A stretch of DNA of 49,717 bases from Acetivibrio straminisolvens JCM 21531 (GCF_000521465.1 NZ_BAVR01000024.1:1-49717), one strand, 5' to 3'; positions 8,558-18,908 are shown, numbered from the stretch's first letter. Numbers and translations are program-made. The notes: generated by a model from the letters alone, not told the origin.

Positions 8558-11206
8558 TTACTTCTGTCCCAAATCCTTAGTACCGTTTTTCTCATTCACT
8601 CTTGCTTGAGCTGCTGCAAGCCTTGCAATCGGCACGCGGAACGGTGAGCATGATACATAATTGAGCCCGGTCTTGTGACAGAATTCAATAGATGACGGAT
8701 CTCCTCCATGTTCACCGCATATACCCAGTTTAATATCCGGTCTTGTCTGCTTTCCAAGCTTTGCAGCCATTTCAACAAGCTTTCCTACACCTGTCTGATC
8801 CAGTCTTGCAAAAGGATCGGACTCGTATATCTTCTTGTTGTAGTATTCTTCGAGGAACTTGCCTGCATCGTCGCGGCTGAATCCAAAGGTCATCTGAGTC
8901 AAGTCGTTGGTTCCGAAGGAGAAGAATTCCGCTTCTTTTGCAATTTCGTCCGCAGTGATGGCTGCCCTTGGAATTTCTATCATTGTTCCAACTTTATATT
9001 CTAACTTGACGCCCGATTTTTCAATCACTTCATTGGCAGTTCTAACAACTACGTCCTTAACATATTTGAGCTCCTTGACGTCACCAACCAATGGAATCAT
9101 AATTTCAGGCACAACTTTCAAATTCTTCTTGCTTACGTTAATTGCAGCTTCAATAACCGCCCTTGTCTGCATTTCCGCAATTTCCGGATATGTGACCGCA
9201 AGACGGCATCCCCTGTGTCCCATCATAGGATTAAATTCGTGAAGTTCGGCTACTATTGCTTGAGTTCGTCAAAAGAGATTCCCATTTCTTTTGACAAAGC
9301 TTCAATGTCTTCATCCTCTTGTGGCAGGAACTCATGAAGCGGAGGATCCAGGAATCTGATTGTCACAGGATAGCCTCCATTGCGGTAAACAGTTCTTCAA
9401 AGTCTCCTCTTTGCATAGGCAGGAGCTTATCGAGAGCCTTCCTTCTTTGCTCTTCATTTCTTGATACTATCATTTCTCTCATTGCCGGAATCCTGTCGGA
9501 ATCAAAGAACATATGCTCTGTACGGCAAAGTCCTATACCTTCAGCTCCAAACTTTCTAGCCTGAATAGCATCTGCCGGAGTATCGGCATTGGTTCTAATC
9601 TTAAGAGTCCTGATTTCATCTGCCCACTGCATAAGTGTAGCAAAATCTCCTGTCATTTCAGGCTCTACTGTAGGAAGCTTTTGACCGTAAACATTACCTG
9701 TAGAACCGTCAAGGGAAATCCAGTCTCCCTCCACATATTTCTTTCCGTTTTTATCAATAAAGTACTTTTCTTCTTCATTTATTCTGATTTCGCTGCAGCC
9801 TGCAACACAGCAGGTACCCATGCCGCGCGCAACAACAGCTGCGTGAGATGTCATACCTCCACGGCCTGTGAGTATTCCTTTTGATACATGCATACCTTCA
9901 ATATCTTCGGGAGAAGTCTCAAGCCTTACAAGAATAATGTTCTTTTCTCCGCTCTTAGCTGCCTCTACTGCATCTTCAGCACTGAAGTAAACCTTTCCGG
10001 TTGCTGCTCCCGGTGAAGCAGGCAATCCCTTTGCTACAGGTGTTGCAGCTTTCAGCGCCGAAGGTCGAAATTCGGGTGAAGCAGTGCATCAAGCTGTTTT
10101 GGGTCAACTTTCATAATCGCTTCTTCTTTTGTGACCATTCCCTCGTTTACCAAGTCAACAGCTATCTTTAAAGCAGCTGCTGCAGTTCTTTTTCCGTTTC
10201 TTGTCTGGAGCATGAAGAGTTTTCCTCTTTCAATCGTAAACTCCATGTCCTGCATATCTCTATAATGTTTTTCAAGCTTTTGTGCTATCTCCACAAACTG
10301 GTTGTACACATCGGGCATTATATCCTTCAACTGGTCAATTGATTGAGGAGTTCTAATACCTGCAACAACGTCTTCTCCCTGAGCATTCATCAGGAATTCT
10401 CCATAGAGTTTCTTTTCCCCTGTTGATGGATTTCTTGTAAAGGCAACTCCCGTACCGGAATCGTTACCCATATTTCCATAAACCATTTCCTGAACGTTAA
10501 CTGCAGTACCCCAGTCGCCAGGGATGTCATTCAATCTTCTATATACAATAGCTCTAGGATTATCCCATGAACGGAAAACAGCTTTAACTGCCTCCATTAA
10601 CTGCATTTTCGGCTCCTGAGGAAAATCAAAACCTTTTTCCTTTTTAAAGAGCTCTTTATATCTTTTTACTACTTCCTTTAAGTTTTCAGCAGTAAGATCA
10701 CAGTCATTTTCTTTATTGTTTTCTTCCTTTACGGAATCAAGAATAGCCTCAAACTTCGACTTTTCAACTTCCATAACAACATCGCTGAACATTTGAATAA
10801 ATCTTCTATAGCTATCATATGCAAACCTTTCATTATTGGTAAGCTTTGCAAGTCCTTCAACAACTTCATCATTAAGTCCAAGATTTAATATGGTATCCAT
10901 CATACCCGGCATAGATGCTCTGGCACCGGAACGAACAGAAACAAGAAATGGATTTGATGGGTCACCGAATTTCTTCCCGACAATCTCTTCGACCTTTGCC
11001 ATAGTGCTGTATATCTCATCTTCTATTTCCTTGGCAATGATCTTTCCATCCTGATAGTAACGTGTACAAGCTTCTGTGGTAATTGTAAAGCCTCTAGGTA
11101 CCGGAAGTCCCAAACCTGTCATTTCAGCAAGGTTAGCACCCTTTCCTCCAAGCAGGTTACGCATTGATGCATTGCCTTCACTAAATAAATACACATACTT
11201 TGCCAT
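8558..11206 (-). CDS. ppdK: Pyruvate, phosphate dikinase; three frameshifts in this sequence
   Basis: PPDK converts pyruvate, ATP and phosphate to or from PEP, AMP and PPi. In A. thermocellus, which lacks a usual pyruvate kinase, it is part of the PEP-to-pyruvate route. The N-terminal part is the ATP-grasp nucleotide domain ([27 protein letters not shown]). The middle piece has the phosphohistidine motif [15 protein letters not shown]. The C-terminal TIM barrel holds [14 protein letters not shown], the catalytic CGEHGGDP loop and [18 protein letters not shown]. Frames break at about 9259, 9374 and 10063. Adding one base at each gives 883 residues, the usual family length, so the gene is very probably intact in the organism. 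RBS AGGAGG precedes ATG 11206. Confidence 0.95.
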
Positions 11207-11695
11207 AAAATAACCTCCTATTATTATTTACTTTTTCTTTATGTGTGTAGGAAAGCACATAAATAGCAATACTTTCCCAAATAAGCATTTGAAGGTTGTA
11301 AAATAGATTTGTCAGGAATAATTCACCTCAACCTATCTAATTATAACATAATATTAATATTTTTCATTATATTTTTGTTAAAATATGCAGCATTTCTTTT
11401 AATAAGCTTGCCAATTTGAACCATGTTAATAAATTACCCAAAAAATATCATTTCATACAGGGATTTGAAATTTGACTAAACATCTTTACAAAATCAAAAT
11501 ATTGTTATATAATAACATTAAATAGATATAAATTTCACTTTAATATTATCACTTCATACGAGAACTTCCGTATATACATTGCTTTATCACTAGCTCTGAG
11601 ACCTTTTCTTGCGGCACTTAAATTCACCAACAGTATATTTGGCAAACACCAAAGATAATTCTTAACAATGTCGTAAAAAGGAAAGGAGGTTCATT
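11207..11695. other. Divergent intergenic region between ppdK and the radical SAM gene
   Basis: This 489-base AT-rich stretch must hold promoters for ppdK (leftward) and for the radical SAM-agr genes (rightward). A TATAAT box on the - strand at about 11340-11345 could serve ppdK, but I see no good -35 partner. An 18-codon frame at 11423-11479 has no ribosome binding site. I see no convincing peptide gene or structured RNA. Confidence 0.4.
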
Positions 11696-12768
11696 TTGTG
11701 CGTATGTCTTGTAAACTCAAAAACCGGACAACCAAACTTTTTTCTTCAATGGCATATTACGGCTAAATGTGATCAAAAATGCAGGCATTGCTATATGTAT
11801 GACTCTCCCTTTTACCAATCGGAAAAGGACAATGAGCTGTTATTGACGGACTGTAAAGCAATAATCGATGATTTTTTCGATACTGTAGGATCGGGAAAAG
11901 GAAGCATCTATTTTACAGGCGGTGATCCCCTGCTTCGTAACAACTTTTTTGAAATTCTTGAATATACAGCCAAAAAAAACATCTATCCTTTAGGCATGGC
12001 CGGAAACTCATATCACCTTGATTTGGAAACTGCTCTGCATCTTAAAAGATACGGAGTAGACATGTATCAGATAAGTCTTGACGGACTTAAAGAAACCCAT
12101 GATTATTTTAGAAAGCCCGGAAGTTTTGATGACGCTTTAAGAGCTTTTGAGGTACTCAAAATGCCGGCATACGTGCAATGTGCATGTTTACCTTAAGCCG
12201 AAAAAATATGAACCAGCTAATTGAGGTAGTCAGACTGGCGGCTAAAATAGGTCTTGACGGTTTCGATTTTGACAGAATTGTGCCGGTGGGATCCGCTAAA
12301 AACATGAAGGAAGAAATAATTGATCCTCTAGAATACAAAGAGCTTTTACTGGAAGTTGATAATGAGTATAAAAAACTTCGTGCAAAAGGCTGCCGTACTC
12401 AATTCGGATACAAGGACAACCTGTGGGGGTTGGTATTGGACAAAGAAACCCTATCTTCAACCCAAAACCTGGTGCCCGAAGGCTACAGCCTAAAAAGAGG
12501 CTGTCTTATAGGCAAAGCCGGACTTTGCATATTATCCGACGGCAATGTAATGGCCTGCAGGCGCCTTCCGGTGATTGTGGGCAAGCTTCCGGAGCAAAGC
12601 CTTCGGGAAGTATTTTATAAATCACCGGTTCTAAACAAACTAAAAAGAAACAACAGACTTTCAAAATGCGGCTCTTGTAAAAATCTTGAAAACTGCAGAG
12701 GGTGTAGAGCCATCGCCTATGCCTGTTATGGAGACTACTTTGCCGAAGACCCGGGCTGCTGGCTATAG
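11696..12768 (+). CDS. Radical SAM/SPASM domain enzyme beside agrBD; one frameshift in this sequence
   Basis: The N-terminal half has the radical SAM cluster motif C-x3-C-x2-C in ITAKCDQKCRHCYM, then the SAM-binding FTGGDPLLR and ISLDGLKETHDYFR. The C-terminal half is a SPASM domain: CLIGKAGLC, SDGNVMAC, then CGSCKNLENCRGC and a last Cys in DPGCW, enough for two auxiliary iron-sulfur clusters. SPASM enzymes of this type usually modify ribosomal peptides. The frame breaks at 12158-12161, where one A seems lost. With it, the protein reads ...LKNAGIRAMCMFTLS... over 358 codons. Translation starts at a TTG six bases after AGGAGG. Only 45 bases separate it from agrB, so co-transcription is likely. 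The AgrD peptide is the only visible candidate substrate. Confidence 0.85.
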
Positions 12769-12808
12769 AATTTAATGGACGAGGTAAAAATTTAATAGAT
12801 GGGGTAAG
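12769..12808 (+). repeat. Tandem 20-bp duplication carrying two Shine-Dalgarno-like sites before agrB
   Basis: Bases 12769-12788 and 12789-12808 are two abutting 20-base copies that match at 16 positions; all four differences are transitions. Each holds a purine-rich GAGG/GGGG box. Copy 2 provides the ribosome binding site for agrB. The block fills almost the entire gap between the radical SAM stop and agrB. Confidence 0.75.
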
Positions 12809-12813
12809 AAATT

Positions 12814-13413
12814 ATGTGGTTACTCAAAAAGTTATGCAACAATATCACCAATGCCATTAAAAAAAGGGTAAAGGATATAGATGACGACAAAGCCGAAATC
12901 ATAAATTACGGTCTGTATCTATGGATTGCGGATATTATAAAGATGACAATAATATTGTCAACGGCTTATTTTCTGGGAGTTTTCAGACTCACAATTGTCT
13001 TTATTCTTTCTTTTGGATTGCTCAGAGTCTTTGCAGGGGGATCGCATGCCAAAACCTTTTGGGGCTGCCTTTTTACCAACAGTGCCATCACCTTTGGTTC
13101 AGTCTATTTATCCCTGCTGCTGTCATTTATAAAACCGGTTGTTCTAATTTTGCCCATTATGCCGTTTTGCGCCGCAATACTATACCTTTATGCACCGGCA
13201 GACCATGAAAACAAGCCTATAGTAAGCAAAAAGCAAAAGAAGAAATTAAAAACCGCTGCCTATATAGTACTTATCCTTGAATATCTAATATCTGCATCAA
13301 TAACTCAAAACGTTTTTTCCAATGCAATTATTCTTTCAACTTTGTTCGTATGCTTAGGCATGCTCCCCGCTACATATAAAATAATGGGAGCACGTCATGG
13401 AAATGGGCTTTAA
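12814..13413 (+). CDS. agrB: AgrB-like autoinducer peptide processing membrane protease
   Basis: This 199-residue protein has about five membrane spans and the AgrB core RVFAGGSHAKTFWGC, with the catalytic pair His78 and Cys85. AgrB proteins cut the C-terminal tail from AgrD and close the thiolactone ring at the membrane. The basic loop SKKQKKKLK after residue 145 would face the cytoplasm. The gene lies between the radical SAM/SPASM gene and an AgrD-type peptide gene on the same strand, which supports the assignment. Confidence 0.93.
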   Translation: MWLLKKLCNNITNAIKKRVKDIDDDKAEIINYGLYLWIADIIKMTIILSTAYFLGVFRLTIVFILSFGLLRVFAGGSHAKTFWGCLFTNSAITFGSVYLSLLLSFIKPVVLILPIMPFCAAILYLYAPADHENKPIVSKKQKKKLKTAAYIVLILEYLISASITQNVFSNAIILSTLFVCLGMLPATYKIMGARHGNGL

Positions 13414-13465
13414 ACGGACAACCAACGCAATAAACGAAATTAAAAGGAAAGGAAAGGTGATTCGT

Positions 13466-13630
13466 ATGTTAAGAACATTAAAGACATCGACAAAAAGCGA
13501 CATGTTGGCTCTGTTGTTGGGATGGATATCAATATTTGCAATCTTCATTGCGCAGGCCTCTTCAAACAGCTGCACTTCGTGGGCAATAGAACAGCCAAAA
13601 ATTCCAAAGGCATTAATAAAAGAAGACTAA
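13466..13630 (+). CDS. agrD: AgrD-type cyclic autoinducer peptide precursor (54 aa)
   Basis: The precursor has the three parts of AgrD. An N-terminal amphipathic/hydrophobic helix (LALLLGWISIFAIFIAQAS) holds it to the membrane. The core SNSCTSWA has a single Cys (Cys36). An acidic, proline-bearing tail (IEQPKIPKALIKED) resembles the recognition tail of staphylococcal AgrD. By alignment the likely thiolactone ring is the five residues CTSWA, with cleavage after Ala40; this is inference. ATG 13466 follows GGAAAGGTGATTC. The frame is open further upstream to 13397, but that would overlap agrB and lacks a ribosome binding site. Confidence 0.85.
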   Translation: MLRTLKTSTKSDMLALLLGWISIFAIFIAQASSNSCTSWAIEQPKIPKALIKED

Positions 13631-13645
13631 TATAAGACCAACTCT

Positions 13646-13680
13646 TAAAAGCTCGGGATACTGCATTCCCGAGCTTTTTT
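13646..13680. terminator. Bidirectional terminator between agrD and agrC
   Basis: A strong hairpin, AAAAGCTCGGGA / TCCCGAGCTTTTTT, has an A run on the left and a T run on the right. It can stop transcription from agrBD (rightward) and from the convergent agrC-like gene (leftward). Confidence 0.88.
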
Positions 13681-13709
13681 CAGCAACAGTGTTTCAACGA
13701 GACATAAAA

Positions 13710-15041
13710 TTATAGATTAATAATTAATTCTTGTCTGAATTTTGAATCATCTGCAAAGGTATTTAGCATTACGTGCTTATATTTTGAAACTATGCTGTTA
13801 ACAATTCCAAGTCCCAAGCCCCTTCCTTCTCCTTTGGTTGAGTATCCGTTCTCATAAATCATGGTTACATCAACCTGCTCGCTGATTCCGTTCAATACAA
13901 TAAAACTCAGGGCTTTCTCTCCCCTTTTCATAAAAACCTCAACCTTCTTCTCTTTACTGTCTTTGGCAGCCTCTATGGCGTTATCCAAAAGAATTCCCAG
14001 AACCTCACAAAACTCCGATATTTTCATTTTTACCTCATCAATTTCTCCATCGGTAACTACTCTGAAATCAACACCCATTTCTTTTGCGTAATTGTATTTC
14101 GCCATTATAAGCCCCAAAACACCGGCACTCTTGATATTCAGCGAAGTCAAATTATCCAAAAAGCTTACTTTACCGATTTCAGAACATATTTCGTTGTAAT
14201 ATTTCTCTACCTGGGACCATTTTTGGTTCTTTATATAACCTCCAAATACCGCAAGAATGTTGTTGTAATTATGCTTAAATCTTCTCAAGTCATTTATTAT
14301 AGACTGCAATGCCTTGTTGTAGAATTTTTGGTACTCAAGCTCCTGGGTACTTTCCTCAAGCATAAAAAGAGTATTTGTATAAAATATTGAAAACATGAAA
14401 AAAACAACAAGCATCAGCACACTTAGCATAATTGTCAAGCCGTCTGCCGCTTCGCCAAACTCTACATAATAATTAAAGTTTAACATTATTATAGTAAACA
14501 CAAGCAATATATAAATCAAATAGTTTTTGTATGCCTTTGTCTTAATCTCCGGCGGAAAACAAGAAAACATTTTAAAGGATTTTATTAACCCTAACATAAT
14601 TATTACTATCATATTGATTATTGCAAAAGCAATAACTGTATACATCAATGAGCTTTTAATCTCATTTAGCTCGATTTTAAAGGATTTAAAGGTAAAAAGA
14701 GCAACATAGTTTCCTATAGCAAGAAATAAATTGTAAATAAACTCGGAAATAATGCCTTTATGGATGCTCAAGTTGAAAAAAAACTTAAGCAGCAATATTG
14801 ATGTCAGAGTAGTAAAAATGGTTTTAAACACCATCGCAATATTGGGAGAAAACTTTACCAAACCGTAATTTGCAAATGCTACAATTGCCCCTGAAATAAC
14901 GACAAATGATAAAGCGTACAATAACAAGATCCTTGCATTAAACTTCGTATTAAAAATAAGTTGAGCTGTAAATGCAGTTAAAATGGCAGCACCGAATACT
15001 GTTACAAAATTGTCAATGATAAATCTTATTATTCCTTGCAA
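13710..15041 (-). CDS. AgrC-like sensor histidine kinase (GHKL), orphan
   Basis: About 230 N-terminal residues form six or more membrane spans, as in AgrC peptide receptors. A dimerisation/phosphoacceptor helix follows with His257 in LRRFKHNYNNIL, then the ATPase domain with N box LGILLDNAIEAA (Asn354) and G box GRGLGLGIVNSI. This is the layout of quorum-peptide receptor kinases. TTG 15041 follows a GGGGGG box seven bases upstream. It points toward agrBD and shares their terminator, which suggests it senses their peptide. No LytTR (AgrA) regulator lies beside it, so its partner must be elsewhere. No frame damage is seen. Confidence 0.87.
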   Translation of the reverse strand: MQGIIRFIIDNFVTVFGAAILTAFTAQLIFNTKFNARILLLYALSFVVISGAIVAFANYGLVKFSPNIAMVFKTIFTTLTSILLLKFFFNLSIHKGIISEFIYNLFLAIGNYVALFTFKSFKIELNEIKSSLMYTVIAFAIINMIVIIMLGLIKSFKMFSCFPPEIKTKAYKNYLIYILLVFTIIMLNFNYYVEFGEAADGLTIMLSVLMLVVFFMFSIFYTNTLFMLEESTQELEYQKFYNKALQSIINDLRRFKHNYNNILAVFGGYIKNQKWSQVEKYYNEICSEIGKVSFLDNLTSLNIKSAGVLGLIMAKYNYAKEMGVDFRVVTDGEIDEVKMKISEFCEVLGILLDNAIEAAKDSKEKKVEVFMKRGEKALSFIVLNGISEQVDVTMIYENGYSTKGEGRGLGLGIVNSIVSKYKHVMLNTFADDSKFRQELIINL

Positions 15042-15144
15042 ATAGATTCCCCCCGGATTGTAGACTTACATCGTTCAAAATTGTCAAAATATCCTTCCAT
15101 TTATATAATACAATTAAATTAATCCAAACGCAAAACATAATTAT

Positions 15145-15183
15145 ATAAAAAAGGATATTACCTACAATCCCAGTAATATCCTT
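15145..15183 (-). terminator. Terminator of glyQS
   Basis: A hairpin (AAGGATATTAC / GTAATATCCTT) is followed on the - strand by TTTTTTTATATAA, just past the glycyl-tRNA synthetase stop. Confidence 0.85.
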
Positions 15184-15205
15184 CAATTAATAATATTTTT
15201 GAAAT

Positions 15206-16594
15206 CTAGAAATCAAACTTTCCTTCAAAATAGGAGTAAAGTTCATCGATTTTAACTCTCACTTGCTGCATGGTATCTCTGTCTCTTATTGTAACACTCC
15301 CGTCATTCAAAGAATCAAAGTCAAAGGTTATGCAATAAGGTGTGCCTATCTCATCCTGTCTTCTGTATCTCTTTCCGATACTTCCTGTCTCGTCGTATTC
15401 ACACGGGTATTTTTTGATAAGCATCTCATAAACCTTGTATGCGTCATCCCCGAGCTTTTTAGAGAGAGGAAGCACAGCTATTTTAACCGGAGCAATGGCG
15501 GGATGGAAACGCAGTACTACCCTTACATCTCCCTCTGCCACCTCTTCTTCATCATATGCATCGCAAAGGAATACCAAAGTAACCCTGTCGGCACCAAGAG
15601 AAGGCTCAATACAGTACGGTATGTATTTTTCATTGGTATTCGGGTCAAAGTAGGACAAATCTTCTTTTGAATGCTCTGCATGCTGTTTTAAGTCAAAGTC
15701 GGTCCTGTCGGCAATTCCCCACAATTCTCCCCAACCAAACGGGAACAGGTATTCAATATCCGTTGTGGCATTGCTATAGTGGGACAGTTCCTCTTTTGAA
15801 TGGTCACGCATTCTCAGATTATCCTCTTTAATGTTAAGACTCAGTAACCAGTTGAAGCAGAAGTTTTTCCAGTAATTAAACCACTCCAGATCCTTTCCGG
15901 GTTCGCAGAAAAATTCCAGCTCCATCTGTTCGAACTCACGGGTTCTAAAAATAAAGTTTCCGGGTGTTATCTCATTTCTGAAGGACTTTCCTATCTGTCC
16001 TATACCAAAAGGTATCTTTCTTCTCGTTGTCCTCTGAACATTTTTGAAGTTTACAAATATACCCTGTGCTGTTTCCGGCCTTAAATATATCTCAGCCTTT
16101 GAATCCTCAGTTACCCCCTGGAAGGTTTTAAACATGAGATTAAACTTTCTGATATCGGTGAAATTCTTTCCACCGCACTCAGGACAGGTTACATTCTTTT
16201 CCCTGATATACTCCATAAGCATTTCATTGGTCCAGCCGTCAACCTTGACATCCATGTTGTTTTGAAGATTCCAGTCCTCTATCATTTTATCCGCCCTGTG
16301 GCGTGTCTTACAATCCTTACAGTCAATAAGAGGGTCACTGAAACCGCCCACATGTCCCGATGCAACCCATACCTGCGGATTCATCAGTATAGCGCAGTCA
16401 ACCCCAACGTTGTAGGGGTTTTCCTGAACGAATTTTTTCCACCATGCCTTCTTTACATTGTTTTTAAGTTCTACTCCAAGAGGTCCGTAATCCCATGAAT
16501 TGGCCAAACCTCCGTATATTTCAGAGCCAGGATAAATAAAACCTCGGTTTTTAGCCAGGGCCACAATTTTCTCCATTGTCTTTTTTACTTCCAT
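15206..16594 (-). CDS. glyS: Glycyl-tRNA synthetase, dimeric (GlyQS/eukaryote-like) type
   Basis: At 462 residues this is a class II synthetase of the alpha2 form. It has motif 2 as [26 protein letters not shown], split around the active-site Arg, motif 3 as [15 protein letters not shown], and a zinc-type pair of CxxC elements (CKDC and CPECGG). The anticodon-binding domain begins near [13 protein letters not shown]. It charges tRNA-Gly. An AAGGAGG box lies seven bases before ATG 16594. It is the last gene before a terminator and follows coaBC after a 93-base gap, so it may be the tail of the coaBC set or have its own promoter. I saw no T-box in that short gap. Confidence 0.95.
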   Translation of the reverse strand: MEVKKTMEKIVALAKNRGFIYPGSEIYGGLANSWDYGPLGVELKNNVKKAWWKKFVQENPYNVGVDCAILMNPQVWVASGHVGGFSDPLIDCKDCKTRHRADKMIEDWNLQNNMDVKVDGWTNEMLMEYIREKNVTCPECGGKNFTDIRKFNLMFKTFQGVTEDSKAEIYLRPETAQGIFVNFKNVQRTTRRKIPFGIGQIGKSFRNEITPGNFIFRTREFEQMELEFFCEPGKDLEWFNYWKNFCFNWLLSLNIKEDNLRMRDHSKEELSHYSNATTDIEYLFPFGWGELWGIADRTDFDLKQHAEHSKEDLSYFDPNTNEKYIPYCIEPSLGADRVTLVFLCDAYDEEEVAEGDVRVVLRFHPAIAPVKIAVLPLSKKLGDDAYKVYEMLIKKYPCEYDETGSIGKRYRRQDEIGTPYCITFDFDSLNDGSVTIRDRDTMQQVRVKIDELYSYFEGKFDF

Positions 16595-16687
16595 TAGAAT
16601 GCCTCCTTAGAATACTATAAGAAATTATTTATTTTAAATTATATACCAGTATCTCGCACTTTAACAGCTTATAATTATAAAAATCTT

Positions 16688-17882
16688 TTATCCTTTCCCA
16701 ATCGACAGAACCTCGTCCAAAATCCGATGGGCAACATCCTCCTTGCTCATTATGGGCAGGTCAATGCTGCTGCCGTCCCTTTTTATAAACTTTACTATAT
16801 TTGTATCAACACCAAATCCAGCACCTTCCACGGTAACATCATTGGCAACTATCATATCCATATTTTTTGATGCAAGCTTCAAAGCTGCATTTTCAAGGAG
16901 ATTATCCGTCTCGGCACTAAATCCCACCAATACCCTGTCACCTTTTACTTTTCCAAGCTCTGCTGCTATATCGGGATTCTTTACCAGTTCGACGGTAAAT
17001 CTATCCCCCGACTTTTTAATCTTGCTTTCGGAAACCGATGCACATCTATAATCAGCCACAGCCGCTACCATGACCAATACATCAAAACTTTCATAGGATT
17101 TCATTACCTCATTGTACATATCAATAGCACTGGTAACACAAACAACCTCAGCCCCGGATGGCGGAGTGATATTTACAGGACCGGTAACCAGTTTTACAAA
17201 AGCGCCTCTTTCTAAAGCTGCCTTTGCAACCGCATATCCCATTTTCCCCGATGAATGATTCGAAATATATCTCACAGGATCAATCGGCTCCCTTGTAGGC
17301 CCCGCAGTCACTAGAATTCTTAAGCCTTCATAGTCGCTTTTTTTGCTTAAAATCCCCTTCACATAATCCACAATCGCCTCCGGCGAAGGAAACCTTCCCT
17401 TTCCGTTGGTGCCGCAGGCCATAAGCCCCGTATCCGGCTCCATAAAGAGATAGCCCAAAGAAGCAAGCCTATTGATGTTTCCCTGAACTATGGGATTCTC
17501 ATACATCTTGTCGTTCATGCAGGTACAAATAAAACAGGAGAATTTGCTGCCATAATAGTTGTAGAAAGCATGTCATCCGCAATACCTCCGGCAACTTTGC
17601 TATAATATTGGCTGTTGCCGGTGCCACAACAATGAGGTCTGCCTTCTGTGCCAGGGAAACATGCTGAATATCCCACATCTTTGGCTCCTCAAACATATCG
17701 GTTATTACGGGATTGTGACATATGGAACGGAAGGTGAGGGGCGCAACAAATTTTACAGCATTTGCCGTCATAATGACATGCACATCGGCACCAAGCTTCT
17801 TTAATCTGCTGACAAGCTCTACAGCCTTATAAGCAGCTATTCCGCCACAAACACCAACTACTACGGTTTTTCCTTTTAACAT
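16688..17882 (-). CDS. coaBC: Bifunctional phosphopantothenoylcysteine decarboxylase/phosphopantothenate-cysteine ligase; two frameshifts in this sequence
   Basis: The N-terminal CoaC flavoprotein part has VVVGVCGGIAAYKAVEL, the catalytic His in DIQHVSL and the ATANIIAK loop. The C-terminal CoaB part has the ligase core LVTAGPTREPIDPVRYISNHSSGK, again shown here as two joined motifs, and KNPDIAAELG. Together they carry out the second and third steps of coenzyme A synthesis. Frames break at about 17516-17518 (one T on the + strand) and 17597-17599. Restoring one base at each gives VAGGIADDMLSTTIMAA and 398 residues, the normal length. It lies between rpoZ and glyS, a common clostridial order. 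Confidence 0.93.
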
Positions 17883-18021
17883 AATCCACCTCCCAATTTA
17901 AACAATGCCTTGTAATAGGCTAAAAAATAAGATTAAGATTTCGATTTTGATTCAATCGCTATCTCAACCTTTTTAAAGCTTCCATTCTTCCAAGAAGCAA
18001 ATCTATATTTATAAAAAATAC

Positions 18022-18258
18022 TTATTTTATTCCGCTCTTGGTCCTTATGTATGTTATTTTGCTTTCATCAATCTCATTAATTGCTATTGTAACCGGCTTA
18101 TCCGACTCACAGTCCGTCAGCTTGTTGGCACCTTCGGTAAGCTGTCTTGCCCTCTTGGCAGTAGCAACTACCAAAGTATATCTGCTATCGACCTTTGAAA
18201 GCAGAGAGTTTATTCCCGGTTCAATCATACTTGTGGTTTTATCTTTCTTTTCCTTCAT
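18022..18258 (-). CDS. rpoZ: RNA polymerase omega subunit
   Basis: The 78-residue protein carries the omega core MIEPGINSLLSKVDSRYTLV, AKRARQL and the acidic KPVTIAINEI segment. It helps assemble RNA polymerase. GGGAGG lies 11 bases before ATG 18258, supporting the MKEKKDK start over the internal Met at residue 11. The position directly after gmk is conserved in Firmicutes. Confidence 0.93.
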   Translation of the reverse strand: MKEKKDKTTSMIEPGINSLLSKVDSRYTLVVATAKRARQLTEGANKLTDCESDKPVTIAINEIDESKITYIRTKSGIK

Positions 18259-18298
18259 AGAAGCAAAACCTCCCTTAATTTAACTATTAAATGAATTA

Positions 18299-18908
18299 TC
18301 AATCCTTTTGAAATTTAACGAGTATTTCTCTGTTTCGTTTGAGCTTTAACTTTTCTGCCTTGATTATACTGCGCAGACCTTCTACTGCTTCTTTAAGATT
18401 GTCATTAACTATAATATAATCATAGTTTGAAACATAAGCAATTTCCTTTCTGGCTCTGTCAAGGCGCTTATTTACCACTTCAATATCTTCGGTACCTCTT
18501 TTTTCAATCCTTCTTCGCAATTCTTCAAATGAGGCGGCAGGATAAAAACCGAAACACATTCGGGATAAGCTTCCATTACCTTTGCCGCGCCTTCCACTTC
18601 AATCTCAAGCAAACAGTCATAGCCCTCTTTTACGGTGTCCTCGACATATTTTTTCGGGGTCCCGTAAAAGTTGTCACAATACTCCACCCATTCAAAAAGT
18701 TCATCATTTTCAATCATAAGCTTAAATTCATCTTTGGTTTTAAAAAAATAATTCTGTCCGTCCACCTCGCCTTTTCTGGCGTCCTCGTGGTAGCCGAAAC
18801 CGAAAACCTTATACTGTCGTCACCGGAATCCTTCAGCAAATTCAAAAGTGTACCCTTTCCTGCTCCAGACGGACCGGATACGACAACCAGCAGCCCCTCA
18901 CAGCACAT
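18299..18908 (-). CDS. gmk: Guanylate kinase; two frameshifts in this sequence
   Basis: The P-loop is [14 protein letters not shown], followed by the GMP-binding [22 protein letters not shown] and YGTP elements, and the lid/C-terminal [10 protein letters not shown]. It makes GDP from GMP and ATP. The reading frame breaks at about 18777 (one T lost in TTCTTGG on the + strand) and 18532. With both restored the three pieces give one 203-residue enzyme of normal size. As the enzyme is essential, a real double frameshift is very unlikely. It is in a tight set with remA (12-base gap) and rpoZ. Confidence 0.93.

Noticed and set aside
8558..11206. Three separate PPDK-like genes or a decayed ppdK
   Set aside because: The pieces are consecutive parts of one enzyme, each break is fixed by one base in a short run, and the total is the normal 883 residues.
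11423..11479. 18-codon frame upstream of the radical SAM gene as a separate peptide precursor
   Set aside because: It has no ribosome binding site and no Cys, and its composition is like the AT-rich surroundings.
18299..18908. gmk, hisS, aspS and others as true pseudogenes
   Set aside because: They are essential single-copy functions with otherwise perfect motifs, and the same error type recurs across the window.
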